Source: an uncultured Pedosphaera sp. (GTDB taxonomy: Bacteria > Verrucomicrobiota > Verrucomicrobiia > Limisphaerales > Pedosphaeraceae). Taken from it: 64,000 nt of DNA. Positions 1 through 9,124 of the stretch are shown here, one piece after another. Each line of letters opens with the position of its first letter. The stretch's first letter is position 1. Made by a program: the position numbers and the translations under genes. The notes beneath the pieces were generated by a model. It had not been told where the DNA came from and did not search any database. It worked only from the letters and a program-made list of their open reading frames with translations. The DNA lies in contig CAIXFN010000030.1 in assembly GCA_903918755.1 (NCBI GenBank), forward strand, positions 1 to 64,000, written 5' to 3'.

Positions 1-118
1 GCATGAGCATGAGCATGAGCATGAGCATGAGCATGAGCATGAGCATGAGCATGAGCATGAGCATGAGCATGAGCATGAGCATGAGCATGAGCATGAGCAT
101 GAGCATGAGCATGAGCAT
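1..118 (+). repeat. Perfect GCATGA hexanucleotide tandem repeat inside hypB
   Basis: Nineteen uninterrupted copies of GCATGA (positions 1-114) followed by a partial GCAT. The array starts at the window edge, so its true length is unknown. In the hypB frame each unit reads His-Glu. The repeat is perfect at the nucleotide level, not only at the protein level. This suggests recent growth by replication slippage, because older repeats normally accumulate synonymous changes. Confidence 0.97.
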
Positions 119-811
119 TCCCACCAGCATGGTTCCGGACCGGCGTTCACCGGCGAAGTGGTGAATCTCAACCGCTCGTTGATGGAGAAGAACACCCGGA
201 TTGCGGAGCGCAACCGCGGTTATTTCCGGGCTAAGAATTTGCTCGTGTTAAACGTGGTTTCTTCCCCCGGCTCGGGCAAAACCACTTTCATCCGAGAGAC
301 GGCGGTCCGGCTCAATGGCAAGTTGCGGGTCGGCGTGGTCGTGGGTGATCTGGCTACGGACAATGATGCCGCCCGACTGAAGACGTCCGGGATTCCGGTG
401 ATCCAGATTACGACGGGCACCGTTTGTCATCTGGACGCGGACATGGTCGCCAAAGCCGCGGAGCAGTTGCCCCTCGATCAACTCGATGTGCTGGTGATCG
501 AAAACGTCGGCAACCTGGTTTGTCCCGCTGACTACGACCTGGGGGAAAACCTCCGGGTGGTGCTGCTGTCCACCACCGAAGGGGAAGACAAGCCCCTCAA
601 ATACCCGCCAATGTTTCATTCGGCGAACGTCGCGATTGTGACCAAGTCGGACCTGGCCGGAGCGGCGGGCTTCGACCGTGACCAAGCCTTGGGCAATCTG
701 CATCGGGTGAGCCATCACGCGCAGGTATTTGAGCTTTCTGCAAAATCTGGCGCCGGGATGGACGGGTGGCTTAATTACCTTGAAAAGCAATTGGCCGGCG
801 CGCGCGCGTAG
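2..811 (+). CDS. hypB: Hydrogenase/urease nickel incorporation GTPase HypB (5' partial)
   Basis: HypB is the SIMIBI-class GTPase that delivers nickel to [NiFe]-hydrogenase with HypA. The frame is open from position 2, so the gene starts upstream of the window; the internal GTG at 158 is not the start. The visible part begins with 19 His-Glu dipeptides, then HSHQHG, a nickel-storing tail typical of some HypB proteins but unusually regular here. The GTPase core follows: Walker A SSPGSGKTT, Mg-binding region VVGDLATDND, the ENVGNLVCP signature of HypB with its metal-site Cys, and KSDL for guanine recognition. The C-terminus looks complete. No other hyp or hydrogenase gene lies within the window, so the rest of the cluster must be upstream. 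Confidence 0.95.
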   Translation, partial: HEHEHEHEHEHEHEHEHEHEHEHEHEHEHEHEHEHEHEHSHQHGSGPAFTGEVVNLNRSLMEKNTRIAERNRGYFRAKNLLVLNVVSSPGSGKTTFIRETAVRLNGKLRVGVVVGDLATDNDAARLKTSGIPVIQITTGTVCHLDADMVAKAAEQLPLDQLDVLVIENVGNLVCPADYDLGENLRVVLLSTTEGEDKPLKYPPMFHSANVAIVTKSDLAGAAGFDRDQALGNLHRVSHHAQVFELSAKSGAGMDGWLNYLEKQLAGARA

Positions 812-871
812 GGCGGGTAGCTTACAGGGATCCCTGCCGGGCGGAATGGGGGCAGGGGATGATGGCCACAG

Positions 872-1174
872 TTACTTGCCAAAAAAATCTGTGATGTCGA
901 AGTATACGGTTTTGGCCCCTTCTTGAGTTGTAATCTTGATTTCGTCGTAGTTCTTCCCTTTTGAACCTAACAATGACTGCTGGCCCTGGTGGAAACCGGG
1001 ATACCGCTGCTCCAGCCAAGTACGTTCCGCGGCGACACCGGCCTCCTCGTCCCGGGCTCCCCGGATGATTACTGCGCTTTCCATCGAAGAGCCGTCGCCA
1101 CCCGAGAACCTAAAGGGCGCGGCCTGGCAGCCGATCAACAAGGAAGCGAGCAGGGTGAGCCGGAGTGTCTTCAT
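872..1174 (-). CDS. Small predicted lipoprotein, unknown function
   Basis: The 100-residue product begins MKTLRLTLLASLLIGC, a short signal peptide ending in a lipobox (LIGC), so it should be lipidated and membrane anchored. The rest is polar, with a segment around EQRYPGF and the ending YFDITDFFGK. I do not recognise the family. A longer frame opens at 1306, but the lipobox-bearing signal peptide fixes the start at 1174. It stands alone, convergent with hypB. Confidence 0.65.
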   Translation of the reverse strand: MKTLRLTLLASLLIGCQAAPFRFSGGDGSSMESAVIIRGARDEEAGVAAERTWLEQRYPGFHQGQQSLLGSKGKNYDEIKITTQEGAKTVYFDITDFFGK

Positions 1175-1552
1175 GGAGAATGTTGTATTATTTTGGCCAA
1201 GTTGAGCCCCTCGCGCCGGGCATGTCAAACCTGATCGAAATTCCGCGGTTTGAATTTCGACCGCGGCGAGCGTTATTCCCGGGATCCGGCCCGGGATTCG
1301 TTCCAAAAAGCCTGTTTACTTTCCACTTGCTCCGGCGGGACCCTGATTTATTGTGAGGCTAGGCAAGCGGCGGCCTGATCCCAACATGAAGTCAGAAGTC
1401 GACGGTGATGCGACGAGGTTGGCCGTGGGGCGGGCCAAGCCATCAGCGGAAGGCGCGTGCTCGTTTGATGGAGTGGCCTGGCGATCACAAATTGCAGCGA
1501 ACCAGGGCGCGGATGGCCGGTAGCGGAAGCCTTCACCCAAGCAGGATTTACT
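1175..1552. other. Intergenic region between divergent genes
   Basis: This stretch separates the lipoprotein gene (minus) from the PQQ-propeller gene (plus). Short frames on both strands have no family resemblance or signal peptide. It presumably holds promoters for both neighbours, but I see no convincing -35/-10 pair or RNA motif. Confidence 0.5.
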
Positions 1553-3364
1553 ATGAGCGATAAAACAGAAAGCACCGTCCCGGGCGCCTCCGGCACGGAG
1601 AGTCCAGCCAATTTGGCGAAATTCCGTCCTCTGCGCACCTGGCCGGCGTTGCTGTTGGTCGGGCTCATGTTTGTTCTGCGCTTTGGGCCGGAATTCCTGC
1701 CGGGCGGCCTATCCACCTACTGGATGCTCGCCGTGTTTGGACCGTTGCTCTGTTGCCTGCTGTTGTTGATTTGGTGGCTGGTGGCGAGTCGGGCGACCTG
1801 GCGGGAACGCGTGTTCGGCGCCCTGGGAGTGGTCGTTGCCCTCGGCATCACGTTGGTGCTCGTTGATCCCACCATGCGCGGGCCGGGCACGTCCTACCTG
1901 ACGCTGCCGATGGGCATGGCGCTTTTTGGGCTGGGTGCCGCGTGGCGGAGGAATGACCGCCCGGTGAGCCGGACGGGGATCGCGTTGCTGCTGGCATTGG
2001 CGGGCTTTGGATTTTCCGTGTTGCTCCGTAATGAGGGCATGACCGGAAGTTACGCCATGAGCACCCATTGGCGCTGGTCGCCGACGGCGGAAGAGGTGTT
2101 GCTCGCCGCCCCAAAACCGAAAGCTGCCGGGAAGACCGAACTTGCCGACTCCGGAAAGCTCGCGTCGGCGCTGGCAAATCCCGAATGGCCCGGTTTTCGC
2201 GGCGCCGATCGCGCCGCCCACGCGCGGGGGCCGCAACTCGGGACCAATTGGACCGCCCTTCCGCCCCGGTTGCTCTGGAAAGTCCCGGTCGGCCCGGCGT
2301 GGTCGTCGTTCGCGGTGGCGGGAAAACTGCTTTTCACCCAGGAGCAACGCGGGCCCAAGGAAACCGTGGTTTGCTATGACGGGGAAACCGGCCGCGAGGT
2401 CTGGACCCAACAGATCGAAGCCCGCTTGGACGATCCGCTCGGCGGTCCGGGCCCGCGGGCGACGCCGACCGTTGGGAATGGCGGATTATTTGTCACCGGC
2501 GCCACGGGAACGTTTCAACGGCTGAACCCGATCACCGGAGAAGTGGTTTGGAAACAAGACCTGACCAAGGCCGCCGCGTGCAAGGTTCCGATGTGGGGAT
2601 TCGCCGCTTCCCCCCTGGTTACGGGAGGGGTGGTAATCGTCTATGCGGGCGGTACGGAGGGCAAGCAAGTGCTGGCATTTGACGCCGCTTCGGGGGCGCT
2701 CCGCTGGTCCGCCGCCGCGGGCAATGATTCCTACAGTTCGCCGCAAATCAACAACATCCTGGGCGAAGATTTGGTGCTCATGTTGTCGAATGAGGGCTTG
2801 GTCATGCTGGACCCTGCCAGTGGCAAGGAACGCCTGAAATACGATTGGAAATTCATGAACTACCGGGCACTGCAGCCCCTGGTGATTGGCAACGACACTA
2901 TTCTGTTACCTACCGGAATGAACATGGGAACACGGGCGATTCGCGTCGCCAAGGCGAACGGGAAACTCGTGGCGGAAGAGTTGTGGACGTCGCGCAGCCT
3001 CAAGCCGGATTTCTCCGATCTCGTGAGTTATCAAGGTTACGCCTTCGGGGTGGATGGTGGCCTCTTTACCTGCATCGATCTCAAGACCGGCGAGCGCAAA
3101 TGGAAGGGCGGTCGCTACGGTAAAGGCCAGACACTATTGCTGGAAGATTCCGGCCTGATGCTCATCGCGGCGGAATCGGGACAGGTCGTGCTGGTCCGGG
3201 CGGATCCCAATGAGCACGTGGAAGTGGCGTCCTTCCAAGCGCTGGAGGGCAAGACCTGGAACCATCCCGTGGTGATCGGGGACCGGCTGTACCTCCGCAA
3301 TGCCCAGGAAGCCGGCTCCTATCAATTGCCGTTGGCGGAGGCAAAGACGGCGTCTACCCGTTAA
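1553..3364 (+). CDS. Membrane-anchored PQQ-binding-like beta-propeller protein
   Basis: 603 residues. The N-terminal ~190 residues contain about four or five hydrophobic helices (for example TWPALLLVGLMFVL and LLCCLLLLIWWLVA). After a linker comes WPGFRG, the usual opening of verrucomicrobial and planctomycetal PQQ-like propellers, then repeated blades such as VVCYDGETGREVWTQQI and VLAFDAASGALRWSAA. The propeller should lie on the periplasmic side. Such proteins resemble BamB or PQQ dehydrogenases in fold, but the dehydrogenase catalytic motifs are not evident, so a redox role is not supported; a scaffold or binding role is more likely. It appears monocistronic, ending against a convergent protease gene. 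Confidence 0.85.
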   Translation: MSDKTESTVPGASGTESPANLAKFRPLRTWPALLLVGLMFVLRFGPEFLPGGLSTYWMLAVFGPLLCCLLLLIWWLVASRATWRERVFGALGVVVALGITLVLVDPTMRGPGTSYLTLPMGMALFGLGAAWRRNDRPVSRTGIALLLALAGFGFSVLLRNEGMTGSYAMSTHWRWSPTAEEVLLAAPKPKAAGKTELADSGKLASALANPEWPGFRGADRAAHARGPQLGTNWTALPPRLLWKVPVGPAWSSFAVAGKLLFTQEQRGPKETVVCYDGETGREVWTQQIEARLDDPLGGPGPRATPTVGNGGLFVTGATGTFQRLNPITGEVVWKQDLTKAAACKVPMWGFAASPLVTGGVVIVYAGGTEGKQVLAFDAASGALRWSAAAGNDSYSSPQINNILGEDLVLMLSNEGLVMLDPASGKERLKYDWKFMNYRALQPLVIGNDTILLPTGMNMGTRAIRVAKANGKLVAEELWTSRSLKPDFSDLVSYQGYAFGVDGGLFTCIDLKTGERKWKGGRYGKGQTLLLEDSGLMLIAAESGQVVLVRADPNEHVEVASFQALEGKTWNHPVVIGDRLYLRNAQEAGSYQLPLAEAKTASTR

Positions 3365-3367
3365 GGA

Positions 3368-3397
3368 GCGGGCACCAGAAAGTTGCTGGTGTCCCGC
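3368..3397. terminator. Hairpin between convergent genes
   Basis: GCGGGCACCAG and CTGGTGTCCCGC form a GC-rich stem with a 7-nt loop, just past the stop of the propeller gene and just past the stop of the convergent protease gene. There is no clear U-tract on either strand, so it is a terminator-like or RNA-end-protecting hairpin, not a textbook intrinsic terminator. Confidence 0.5.
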
Positions 3398-3402
3398 CGG
3401 CA

Positions 3403-6400
3403 TTATGGCTGGCGGACGCGGTAAAAGCGCTGGGAGTAGTTGGTCCAGGCGGGGTCGGAAACCGGGAACGGAAGGGCTTCGATCACATTGGTGCTTATGG
3501 GTAACCAATCCAACAGGTTCGTGGACGCATCAATGATGACAGTTTGCCCAATGGTACCGTTCAGATTGAAGGCAAACCCGCCCACGCTGGGGCGCAAAGA
3601 GAGATTGGCAGGCGTTGGCGGTGGGGAGGTGGATGCGGAGGTGACGGATAGTCTGGCTGTCTGACTGATCACCCGTCCGTACGGACTGGTGATTACGACA
3701 GTGTAATTGCCGGTGTTGGTGCCCCCCACGCCATTGATTGCGAGTGTGGGATATCCGGCGTAGAGGAGCATTTTGCGAATCCGGTGGTTGCCGGTGTCGG
3801 CCAGCAGCATATCGCCGTGGGCATCCAAAGCCATCCCCAAGGGTTGGTTCAGGGAGGCGCTCAAACCAGCGCCGCCATCCCCGGAGTAACCAAGTGCACC
3901 CGTGCCGGCCACCGTGGTAATGATGCCTTGGGAATCCACCTTGCGGATGCGCTGCACGTTATAGTCGGCCAGGTAGATGTTGCCGGCTTTGTCCACCGCA
4001 ATCCCGCGTGGAGTTGTCAATCCGGCGTTCGTGGCCGCGCCTCCGTCCCCGGAGTAACCGAACGTGCCCTTGCCGGCCACGGTGCTGATCAATCCCCGGC
4101 TGTCCACCTTGCGGATGCAGCAGTTGAAGGTATCGGAGACATAGAGGTTGCCGGTGGCGTCAATGGCCACGCCGGTAGGTTGCTTCAGGCTCGCGTTGGT
4201 GGCGAACCCCCCGTCGCCGGAGTAATTGAAAGTGCCATTGCCGGCCACGGTGGTGATGATGCCGCGGGTATCCAGCAGGCGGATGCGGTTGTTTAATTTA
4301 TCGGCGATGAACAGATTGCCGAAAGCATCAAGGGCCAGCCCGGCCGGCAGATAGAGGGTGGCGTTCGTTCCCGGGCCGCCGTCGCCGGAATAGCCCTGAC
4401 CCCCGTTGCCCGCCAAGGTCGTGAGGATGCCGTTGGTGTCCACCCGGCAGACGCGTCCATGGGATTGGTCGGCGAAATAGACATTGCCCCGCGCGTCGAC
4501 AGCCAAGCCCGCGGGGGTGCTCAAATTCGCGTTGGTTGCCGCGCGCCCTTCCCCGGATTGGCCGTTCAGTCCCCCGCCCGCAAAGGTATGGATCAGGCCA
4601 TCGGAGCCAATGCGGCGAATGCGGCCATTCGCGGCATCGGCAATGAACAGGTTGCCCCGTTGGTCGATGGCCACCGCCACGGGGGAGTTGAAGCTGGCGG
4701 AAAGCGCGCTACCGCCGTCGCCAGAAAACCCTGGTGTGCCGGTGCCAGCCACCCGGAACATCACGTTGTTCGGCAGGTCGTCCCCGTTTAGCTGCCATTG
4801 GTAGGAAAGGGGGCCGGTGCCAGCCACCGCTACTCCCAGAACGACGGATTCACCGGCCCGGGCCGCCTGACTCGCGGGTTGGGTCAGGACGATCGGCGGT
4901 TCCACCACCGTCAAGGTGGCCGTCACACTGGTAACGCTGCCCTGGGCATTGAAAGCCAGCATTTGATAGGCCCCGGCGTCGGCCGGCTGGGACTGATTGA
5001 GCGCCATTTGGGAACCGGTTTGGCCCGGCAGATTGGTGCCGTTCAGACGCCACTGATAATTGAGGGTCGGAGCGCCACGCGCAACGGCTTGCAGGCTGGC
5101 GTGGCTGCCCCGGCTGACCACCGTGTTGGTGGGTTGCGTCGTAATGATGGGTGCGGCCGCCACTGCGCACAGGGCATTGATCAGGTTACTTCCAGCGGGG
5201 GAGCCCAGGCCGCTGCACAGATCGTATCCGGGACCCGCGAAATAATTTCCCGGACTGGCCGCGGATGTGTTGTTGCCGTTGGTGACGTCGTGGAAACAGG
5301 CGGCGTAGTTTGTCGATCGGGCGATGGCATACAAGGTGGGGTTAAGGAAGCCCAGGGGAGGGCCGCCATTGGCCAGCGATTGCTGGTTTACCAAAGCCAT
5401 GAATCCCGCCCACAAAGGCGCGGCGCAACTGGTGCCTTGCAGGCTGCCGGAGTGGCCATTTTCAAAAACGGCCCAAATGCCATCCGCCACCATCGACACA
5501 TCCGGCCGATTGAGCAGGTTCGTGGAACCACCATTGGACGTCAGGTTGATTCCTTGCTGCCAGAAGGGCAGGGCGTAGATGTCGCTCAATCCTCCCGAAC
5601 TACCCGTATTCCCCACGTTCCAAACGGTTTCGCCAACGTAGTTGCTGCCGGAAGCATCCGTTTTAAGCGTTGTGCCACCGACACTGGTGCCGTAGGGGCT
5701 TTCCATCCAGACGGTTTGAGGATTCACATAGGCATCGCTGTCGCCCGCGGCATAAAAGAACGTCTGGCCCTGCGCGGCCAATTTCAACAGGGCCGCATCA
5801 ATGCCCGGGCTTGAACCAAGTCCCCAGGAGCAACTGAACTGACTGATTTGATTGCTCTCGGAGAGTCGGTCCAGGAGGGCGAGCGTACTGGTGGAATCAG
5901 CGGCTTCAAAAACAACAATCCCCGCCAGTCCAGGGGCCATGGCGAGGCACATTTCAATATCCAGCGCGACTTCCGCACTGCCGACCCCCTGGCGCGCAAA
6001 GCCATTGATGGGAACATTGAGCAGAGGCACGGAGGGAAGACCGGCCAATTTTTCATAAGCGGCGATATCGCTGGCGAGGTAGCCGTCAAATTCGACCAGG
6101 CCGATCATTTGCCCGACACCGGTTAAGTTTACTCCGGGTACGTAAACGTCGCGGAAATTCTGCCCCAGCAGGCTTCCTCCGGGAGCGCTGCCAAACGCGG
6201 GTGTCAGCCTTTTGGCGGGCCGCGCCTGGTGAGGCTGCGCTCGCACGCTGGCAAAACCGTTTAACCCATTCACGTCCAGGATGGGCAGATCGCGATTGAC
6301 CGAGGGCGCGATGTTCGGGGCGTAGATTTCGCGCGATTCACCAGGATGCTGCAGCACCTGCATCTGGATTTGGAAGGCGCCCTCGATATCGGCCACCAAA

Positions 6401-6951
6401 CCCTCCAGTTCGAGCACCATGCGGCTGCGATGCGTGGCGACCACCTGCAAATGATTGGACCGGGCAAACTCCATGACGGCCTGATAATCCTCGTATGTGG
6501 GGCCAAATGTTTCGGTGAATTGGGCCGGCGTCAGGTAACGGCGCTGGTCTGGACCGGGGGCGGCGTAGAGTCGCTGCACAAAGGCGGCCAGTCCCGCGTA
6601 GTCACGGACGGGAAGGCTGATTTCCAAATGCATTTTTTCCGTTGCTGGCATGCGTTTCGTGGGTTGCCACCCCGCTACCGGGGATGGCCGTTGCGCAGCG
6701 AAGGAGCGTCGATGGATGGTCGGTTCCGCACTCGGAGAAGGAGGTTGTACCGCCACGGCCCAGAGCGAAAAGCCCGACCACAGCAGGCCAGCCAACAGCA
6801 TCGACCAAAGCCGGATGCCACCCGGAATGCGGGATGAGAAGCCGGCGACGCCTCGTTCATCGTAATTAGATGAAGCGCAGGTCGCTGGGATCGGCGGGCA
6901 AAACCCAGTTGAGTGGTTGGCCAGCCAGGAATAATACGTCTTGTTCTTCAT
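3403..6951 (-). CDS. Secreted sedolisin (S53) protease with Ig-like and NHL domains
   Basis: About 1180 residues. A hydrophobic segment (LWSMLLAGLLWSGFSLWAVA) acts as signal or anchor. It is followed by a pro-kumamolisin activation domain and an S53 catalytic domain: EVALD carries the Glu/Asp pair, AAGDSDAY the oxyanion Asp, GTSCAAP the nucleophile Ser, and FHDVTNG the calcium site. Two Ig-like domains follow. Inside the second sit six NHL repeats, each shaped like VAGxGxxGYSGDGG...GNLYVAD...RIRKV. The C-terminus ends ASTNLLDW...QRFYRVRQP, a tail shared with other secreted proteins here. The likely role is acid-active extracellular proteolysis. The frame opens at 6981; I prefer the ATG at 6951, which has GGAAAA upstream, but the start is uncertain. 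Confidence 0.9.
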   Translation of the reverse strand: MKNKTYYSWLANHSTGFCPPIPATCASSNYDERGVAGFSSRIPGGIRLWSMLLAGLLWSGFSLWAVAVQPPSPSAEPTIHRRSFAAQRPSPVAGWQPTKRMPATEKMHLEISLPVRDYAGLAAFVQRLYAAPGPDQRRYLTPAQFTETFGPTYEDYQAVMEFARSNHLQVVATHRSRMVLELEGLVADIEGAFQIQMQVLQHPGESREIYAPNIAPSVNRDLPILDVNGLNGFASVRAQPHQARPAKRLTPAFGSAPGGSLLGQNFRDVYVPGVNLTGVGQMIGLVEFDGYLASDIAAYEKLAGLPSVPLLNVPINGFARQGVGSAEVALDIEMCLAMAPGLAGIVVFEAADSTSTLALLDRLSESNQISQFSCSWGLGSSPGIDAALLKLAAQGQTFFYAAGDSDAYVNPQTVWMESPYGTSVGGTTLKTDASGSNYVGETVWNVGNTGSSGGLSDIYALPFWQQGINLTSNGGSTNLLNRPDVSMVADGIWAVFENGHSGSLQGTSCAAPLWAGFMALVNQQSLANGGPPLGFLNPTLYAIARSTNYAACFHDVTNGNNTSAASPGNYFAGPGYDLCSGLGSPAGSNLINALCAVAAAPIITTQPTNTVVSRGSHASLQAVARGAPTLNYQWRLNGTNLPGQTGSQMALNQSQPADAGAYQMLAFNAQGSVTSVTATLTVVEPPIVLTQPASQAARAGESVVLGVAVAGTGPLSYQWQLNGDDLPNNVMFRVAGTGTPGFSGDGGSALSASFNSPVAVAIDQRGNLFIADAANGRIRRIGSDGLIHTFAGGGLNGQSGEGRAATNANLSTPAGLAVDARGNVYFADQSHGRVCRVDTNGILTTLAGNGGQGYSGDGGPGTNATLYLPAGLALDAFGNLFIADKLNNRIRLLDTRGIITTVAGNGTFNYSGDGGFATNASLKQPTGVAIDATGNLYVSDTFNCCIRKVDSRGLISTVAGKGTFGYSGDGGAATNAGLTTPRGIAVDKAGNIYLADYNVQRIRKVDSQGIITTVAGTGALGYSGDGGAGLSASLNQPLGMALDAHGDMLLADTGNHRIRKMLLYAGYPTLAINGVGGTNTGNYTVVITSPYGRVISQTARLSVTSASTSPPPTPANLSLRPSVGGFAFNLNGTIGQTVIIDASTNLLDWLPISTNVIEALPFPVSDPAWTNYSQRFYRVRQP

Positions 6952-6981
6952 GGTTTTCCAACGGGAATTCCTGAACGGCAT

Positions 6982-7464
6982 TTGGTATGGCCGGCTGCAG
7001 GAGAATTCTCCGCGAGGGGGCGGATTGATTTGCGGGAACTTTTTCGGAGAGGCTGCGGTGGTTTTCGAGCCTCAAGTGAATGCAGAAGCAACAATGATGC
7101 CAAGCCCGGGACTCGCTTTGAGCTCGCGTGAATTCCTAAAAAAGCAAAGGTACTTTGGCGGGCTGAAAATTGCGGTTTTGCTCACGATTCGAGGCACTTC
7201 AACCAATACTGCGTTGGCAAAACGACAAATCGGTTACAATTCGGGTGTCGTGTTTGGGAACGGTTGTCTGGTCCTGAACGGCACGGAATGTGTACAAATT
7301 GTTTAAAATTAGACAGGACAGTTCGGCGAGGGATAGGCTGAAAACCGGGCTACCGCTCCGGATGGCTCGGCGGCGAATGAAGCGATCTCCGCGGAGATGA
7401 GGCGCCTTCAATCCTTCCGGGCGGTGGCGGCTTTTGCTAGACTGGGCAAAGCAAATTATATCCC
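6982..7464. other. Intergenic region without a recognisable gene
   Basis: It separates the minus-strand protease from plus-strand genes. Overlapping frames exist on both strands (for example 6941-7306 plus and 7199-7477 minus), but none has a recognisable domain, and they disagree with the flanking genes. No RNA hairpin or strong promoter was identified. Confidence 0.5.
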
Positions 7465-7760
7465 ATGAAATTTCCATTTTTTCTCCTGCTCAACAGCATG
7501 CTGATTGCGGCATCCAGTCGGGCGGAGAGCTTGCCACCGGACACGAAAACTTTGGAACGGATCACTGTGACGGTTGAACCCGGGTTGCTCAATCCAGTGC
7601 GCCAAACGAATGCGGAGGGCCGATTGATTTTGACCGGGTATTACAGCGATGATTGGAAAAGCGTATTCCGGTGTTGGACGGCCGCCTGCGCCTGACGCTG
7701 GAAAAGGAGGAAGCGGTTTCCATTCTGCCGGCGGGAGCGAAACTTTCCGGCCAAAATTGA
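7465..7760 (+). pseudogene. Small secreted protein gene broken by a frameshift
   Basis: The ATG at 7465 opens with a clear signal peptide (MKFPFFLLLNSMLIAASSRA) and reads to LILTGYYSDDW, then runs into nonsense and a stop at 7695. In another frame, beginning right after the TGG codon near 7655, the text continues sensibly as EKRIPVLDGRLRLTLEKEE and ends at TGA 7758-7760. One missing G after TGG would join them into a protein of about 98 residues. I do not recognise the family. It lies ahead of the disrupted fucosidase gene in the same orientation. A consensus error is possible. Confidence 0.6.
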
Positions 7761-7922
7761 AGCGCCGGGGCAGGCCGGAAACCAAATCTGGTCGATGGGA
7801 GGCGGTTGACAGGGAGTTCGGCGACCAGCCAATTTTTGCTGCCGGTCAAGCAAGACAGCCCGATTGGCATGAACCGCATTTTCTGTGAATGATGCTCCGC
7901 CCAACAGCACCATCGAAACACC

Positions 7923-8960
7923 ATGAATTTTCAAATCGCATGGGTGGCGTTCGCCATCCTCATCGGTTGCGTCCCGGGGGCGTTCGCGCAGGCAACGTCA
8001 ACGCTGCCTTCCGGAGGCGACCCTGTCACCGATAAACTTGGGCGGGAATTCTTGAAGTGGAAATTCGGCATGTTTCTCCACTTCAACATGGCCACGTTTA
8101 ACAACCAGGAGTGGGCGGGCGGCTATGAGGATCCGGCCACGTTTGCGCCGGACAAGCTGGACTGCGGACAATGGGCCGATGCCGCCGAGGCCGCCGGAAT
8201 GCAATATGCGGTCCTCACCGTCAAACACACCGGAGGTTGGTGCCTGTGGCCCAGCGCCACCACCACCCACGGCGTTGCCGCCTTTCAAAAATTCCAGCAG
8301 GGCAAGGGAGATGTCGTCCGGGAATTTGTGGACGCCTTTCGGGCGCGGGGACTCAAGGTGGGATTCTACTATTGCGCGCCGGGAAATTATGACGGGCAGG
8401 CCGGCAACACCTTGCCGCCGGGTAAACCCTCGTTGCACGGAATGCCGCCGTAAGCCGCCGGTGATTATGTTGGATTCATGAAGAAACAATTCACCGAATT
8501 GCTCACGGGGTACGGCCCGATCGATCTCATCTGGTGCGACCAATACAAGGTCCTAACCAGTCGCGACCAGTGGTATGAGCTCAAGGCGCACATCCGCAAG
8601 CTCCAGCCCAACTGTGTGGTCGTGGCCAACAATTCACACGATTTTAAGGAAACCGATATCCACAGCTACGAGTATCCCATTTACCGAAACGAAAACGGAT
8701 ATCCGCCTGTCGGCAACATCCGCCCGTCGGAAGTGTGCGACACCATTACCGCTAACGGCAGTTGGTTCTGGCATCCCGACTCGGAGCAGAAAATGCGCAG
8801 TGCGGAGGAGATTGTGGCCGTGTTGCGCAAATGCAACGAGCGCGGGGCCAATTACCTCCTGGACTTTGGGCCCGACCGGAGCGGTCGCCTCCCGGTTGCT
8901 TTTGTCAACCGCCTCCAGGAGATTGGTGTGTTGCGGAACGCGAGTAAATCCGCGCGTTAA
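7923..8960 (+). pseudogene. GH29-type alpha-L-fucosidase with an in-frame stop
   Basis: Two open segments (7923-8453 and 8478-8960) are in the same frame and separated by a single TAA at 8451-8453. Together they give about 345 residues. The start has a signal peptide (IAWVAFAILIGCVPGAFA). GH29-like landmarks run across both halves: FGMFLHFN, VLTVKHTGGWCLWPS, VGFYYC, the probable nucleophile region IDLIWCDQ, and the late ANYLLDFGPDRSGRLP. The sequence around the stop, MPP-stop-AAGDYVGFM, reads as a missing Glu codon (GAA to TAA). If intact it would release fucose from exported glycans, fitting the nearby sulfatase and esterase genes. Full GH29 enzymes often have extra C-terminal domains, absent here. 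Confidence 0.8.
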
Positions 8961-9124
8961 CTGGCTCTTATCCCGAAACATGGTTCGGCCGACCTTCGAG
9001 AAGAAACGATGGATCGGCGAACCGGAATCCTTCGGCGCAAAGACTCTTGATCAAACGGCCCTGAAAGATTGACTGCCCGGTGGCGCCCGACCGTTCGATG
9101 GGAATCAAGGTCCCCTTCCTGGTG

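Noticed and set aside
1-118. The terminal repeat as a CRISPR array or mobile element end
   Set aside because: The unit is 6 bp with no spacers, and it is in frame with hypB as His-Glu codons.
4798-5814. 338-codon plus-strand frame inside the sedolisin gene
   Set aside because: It is antisense to a gene with clear catalytic motifs; high GC commonly leaves long open antisense frames, and its protein has no recognisable domain.
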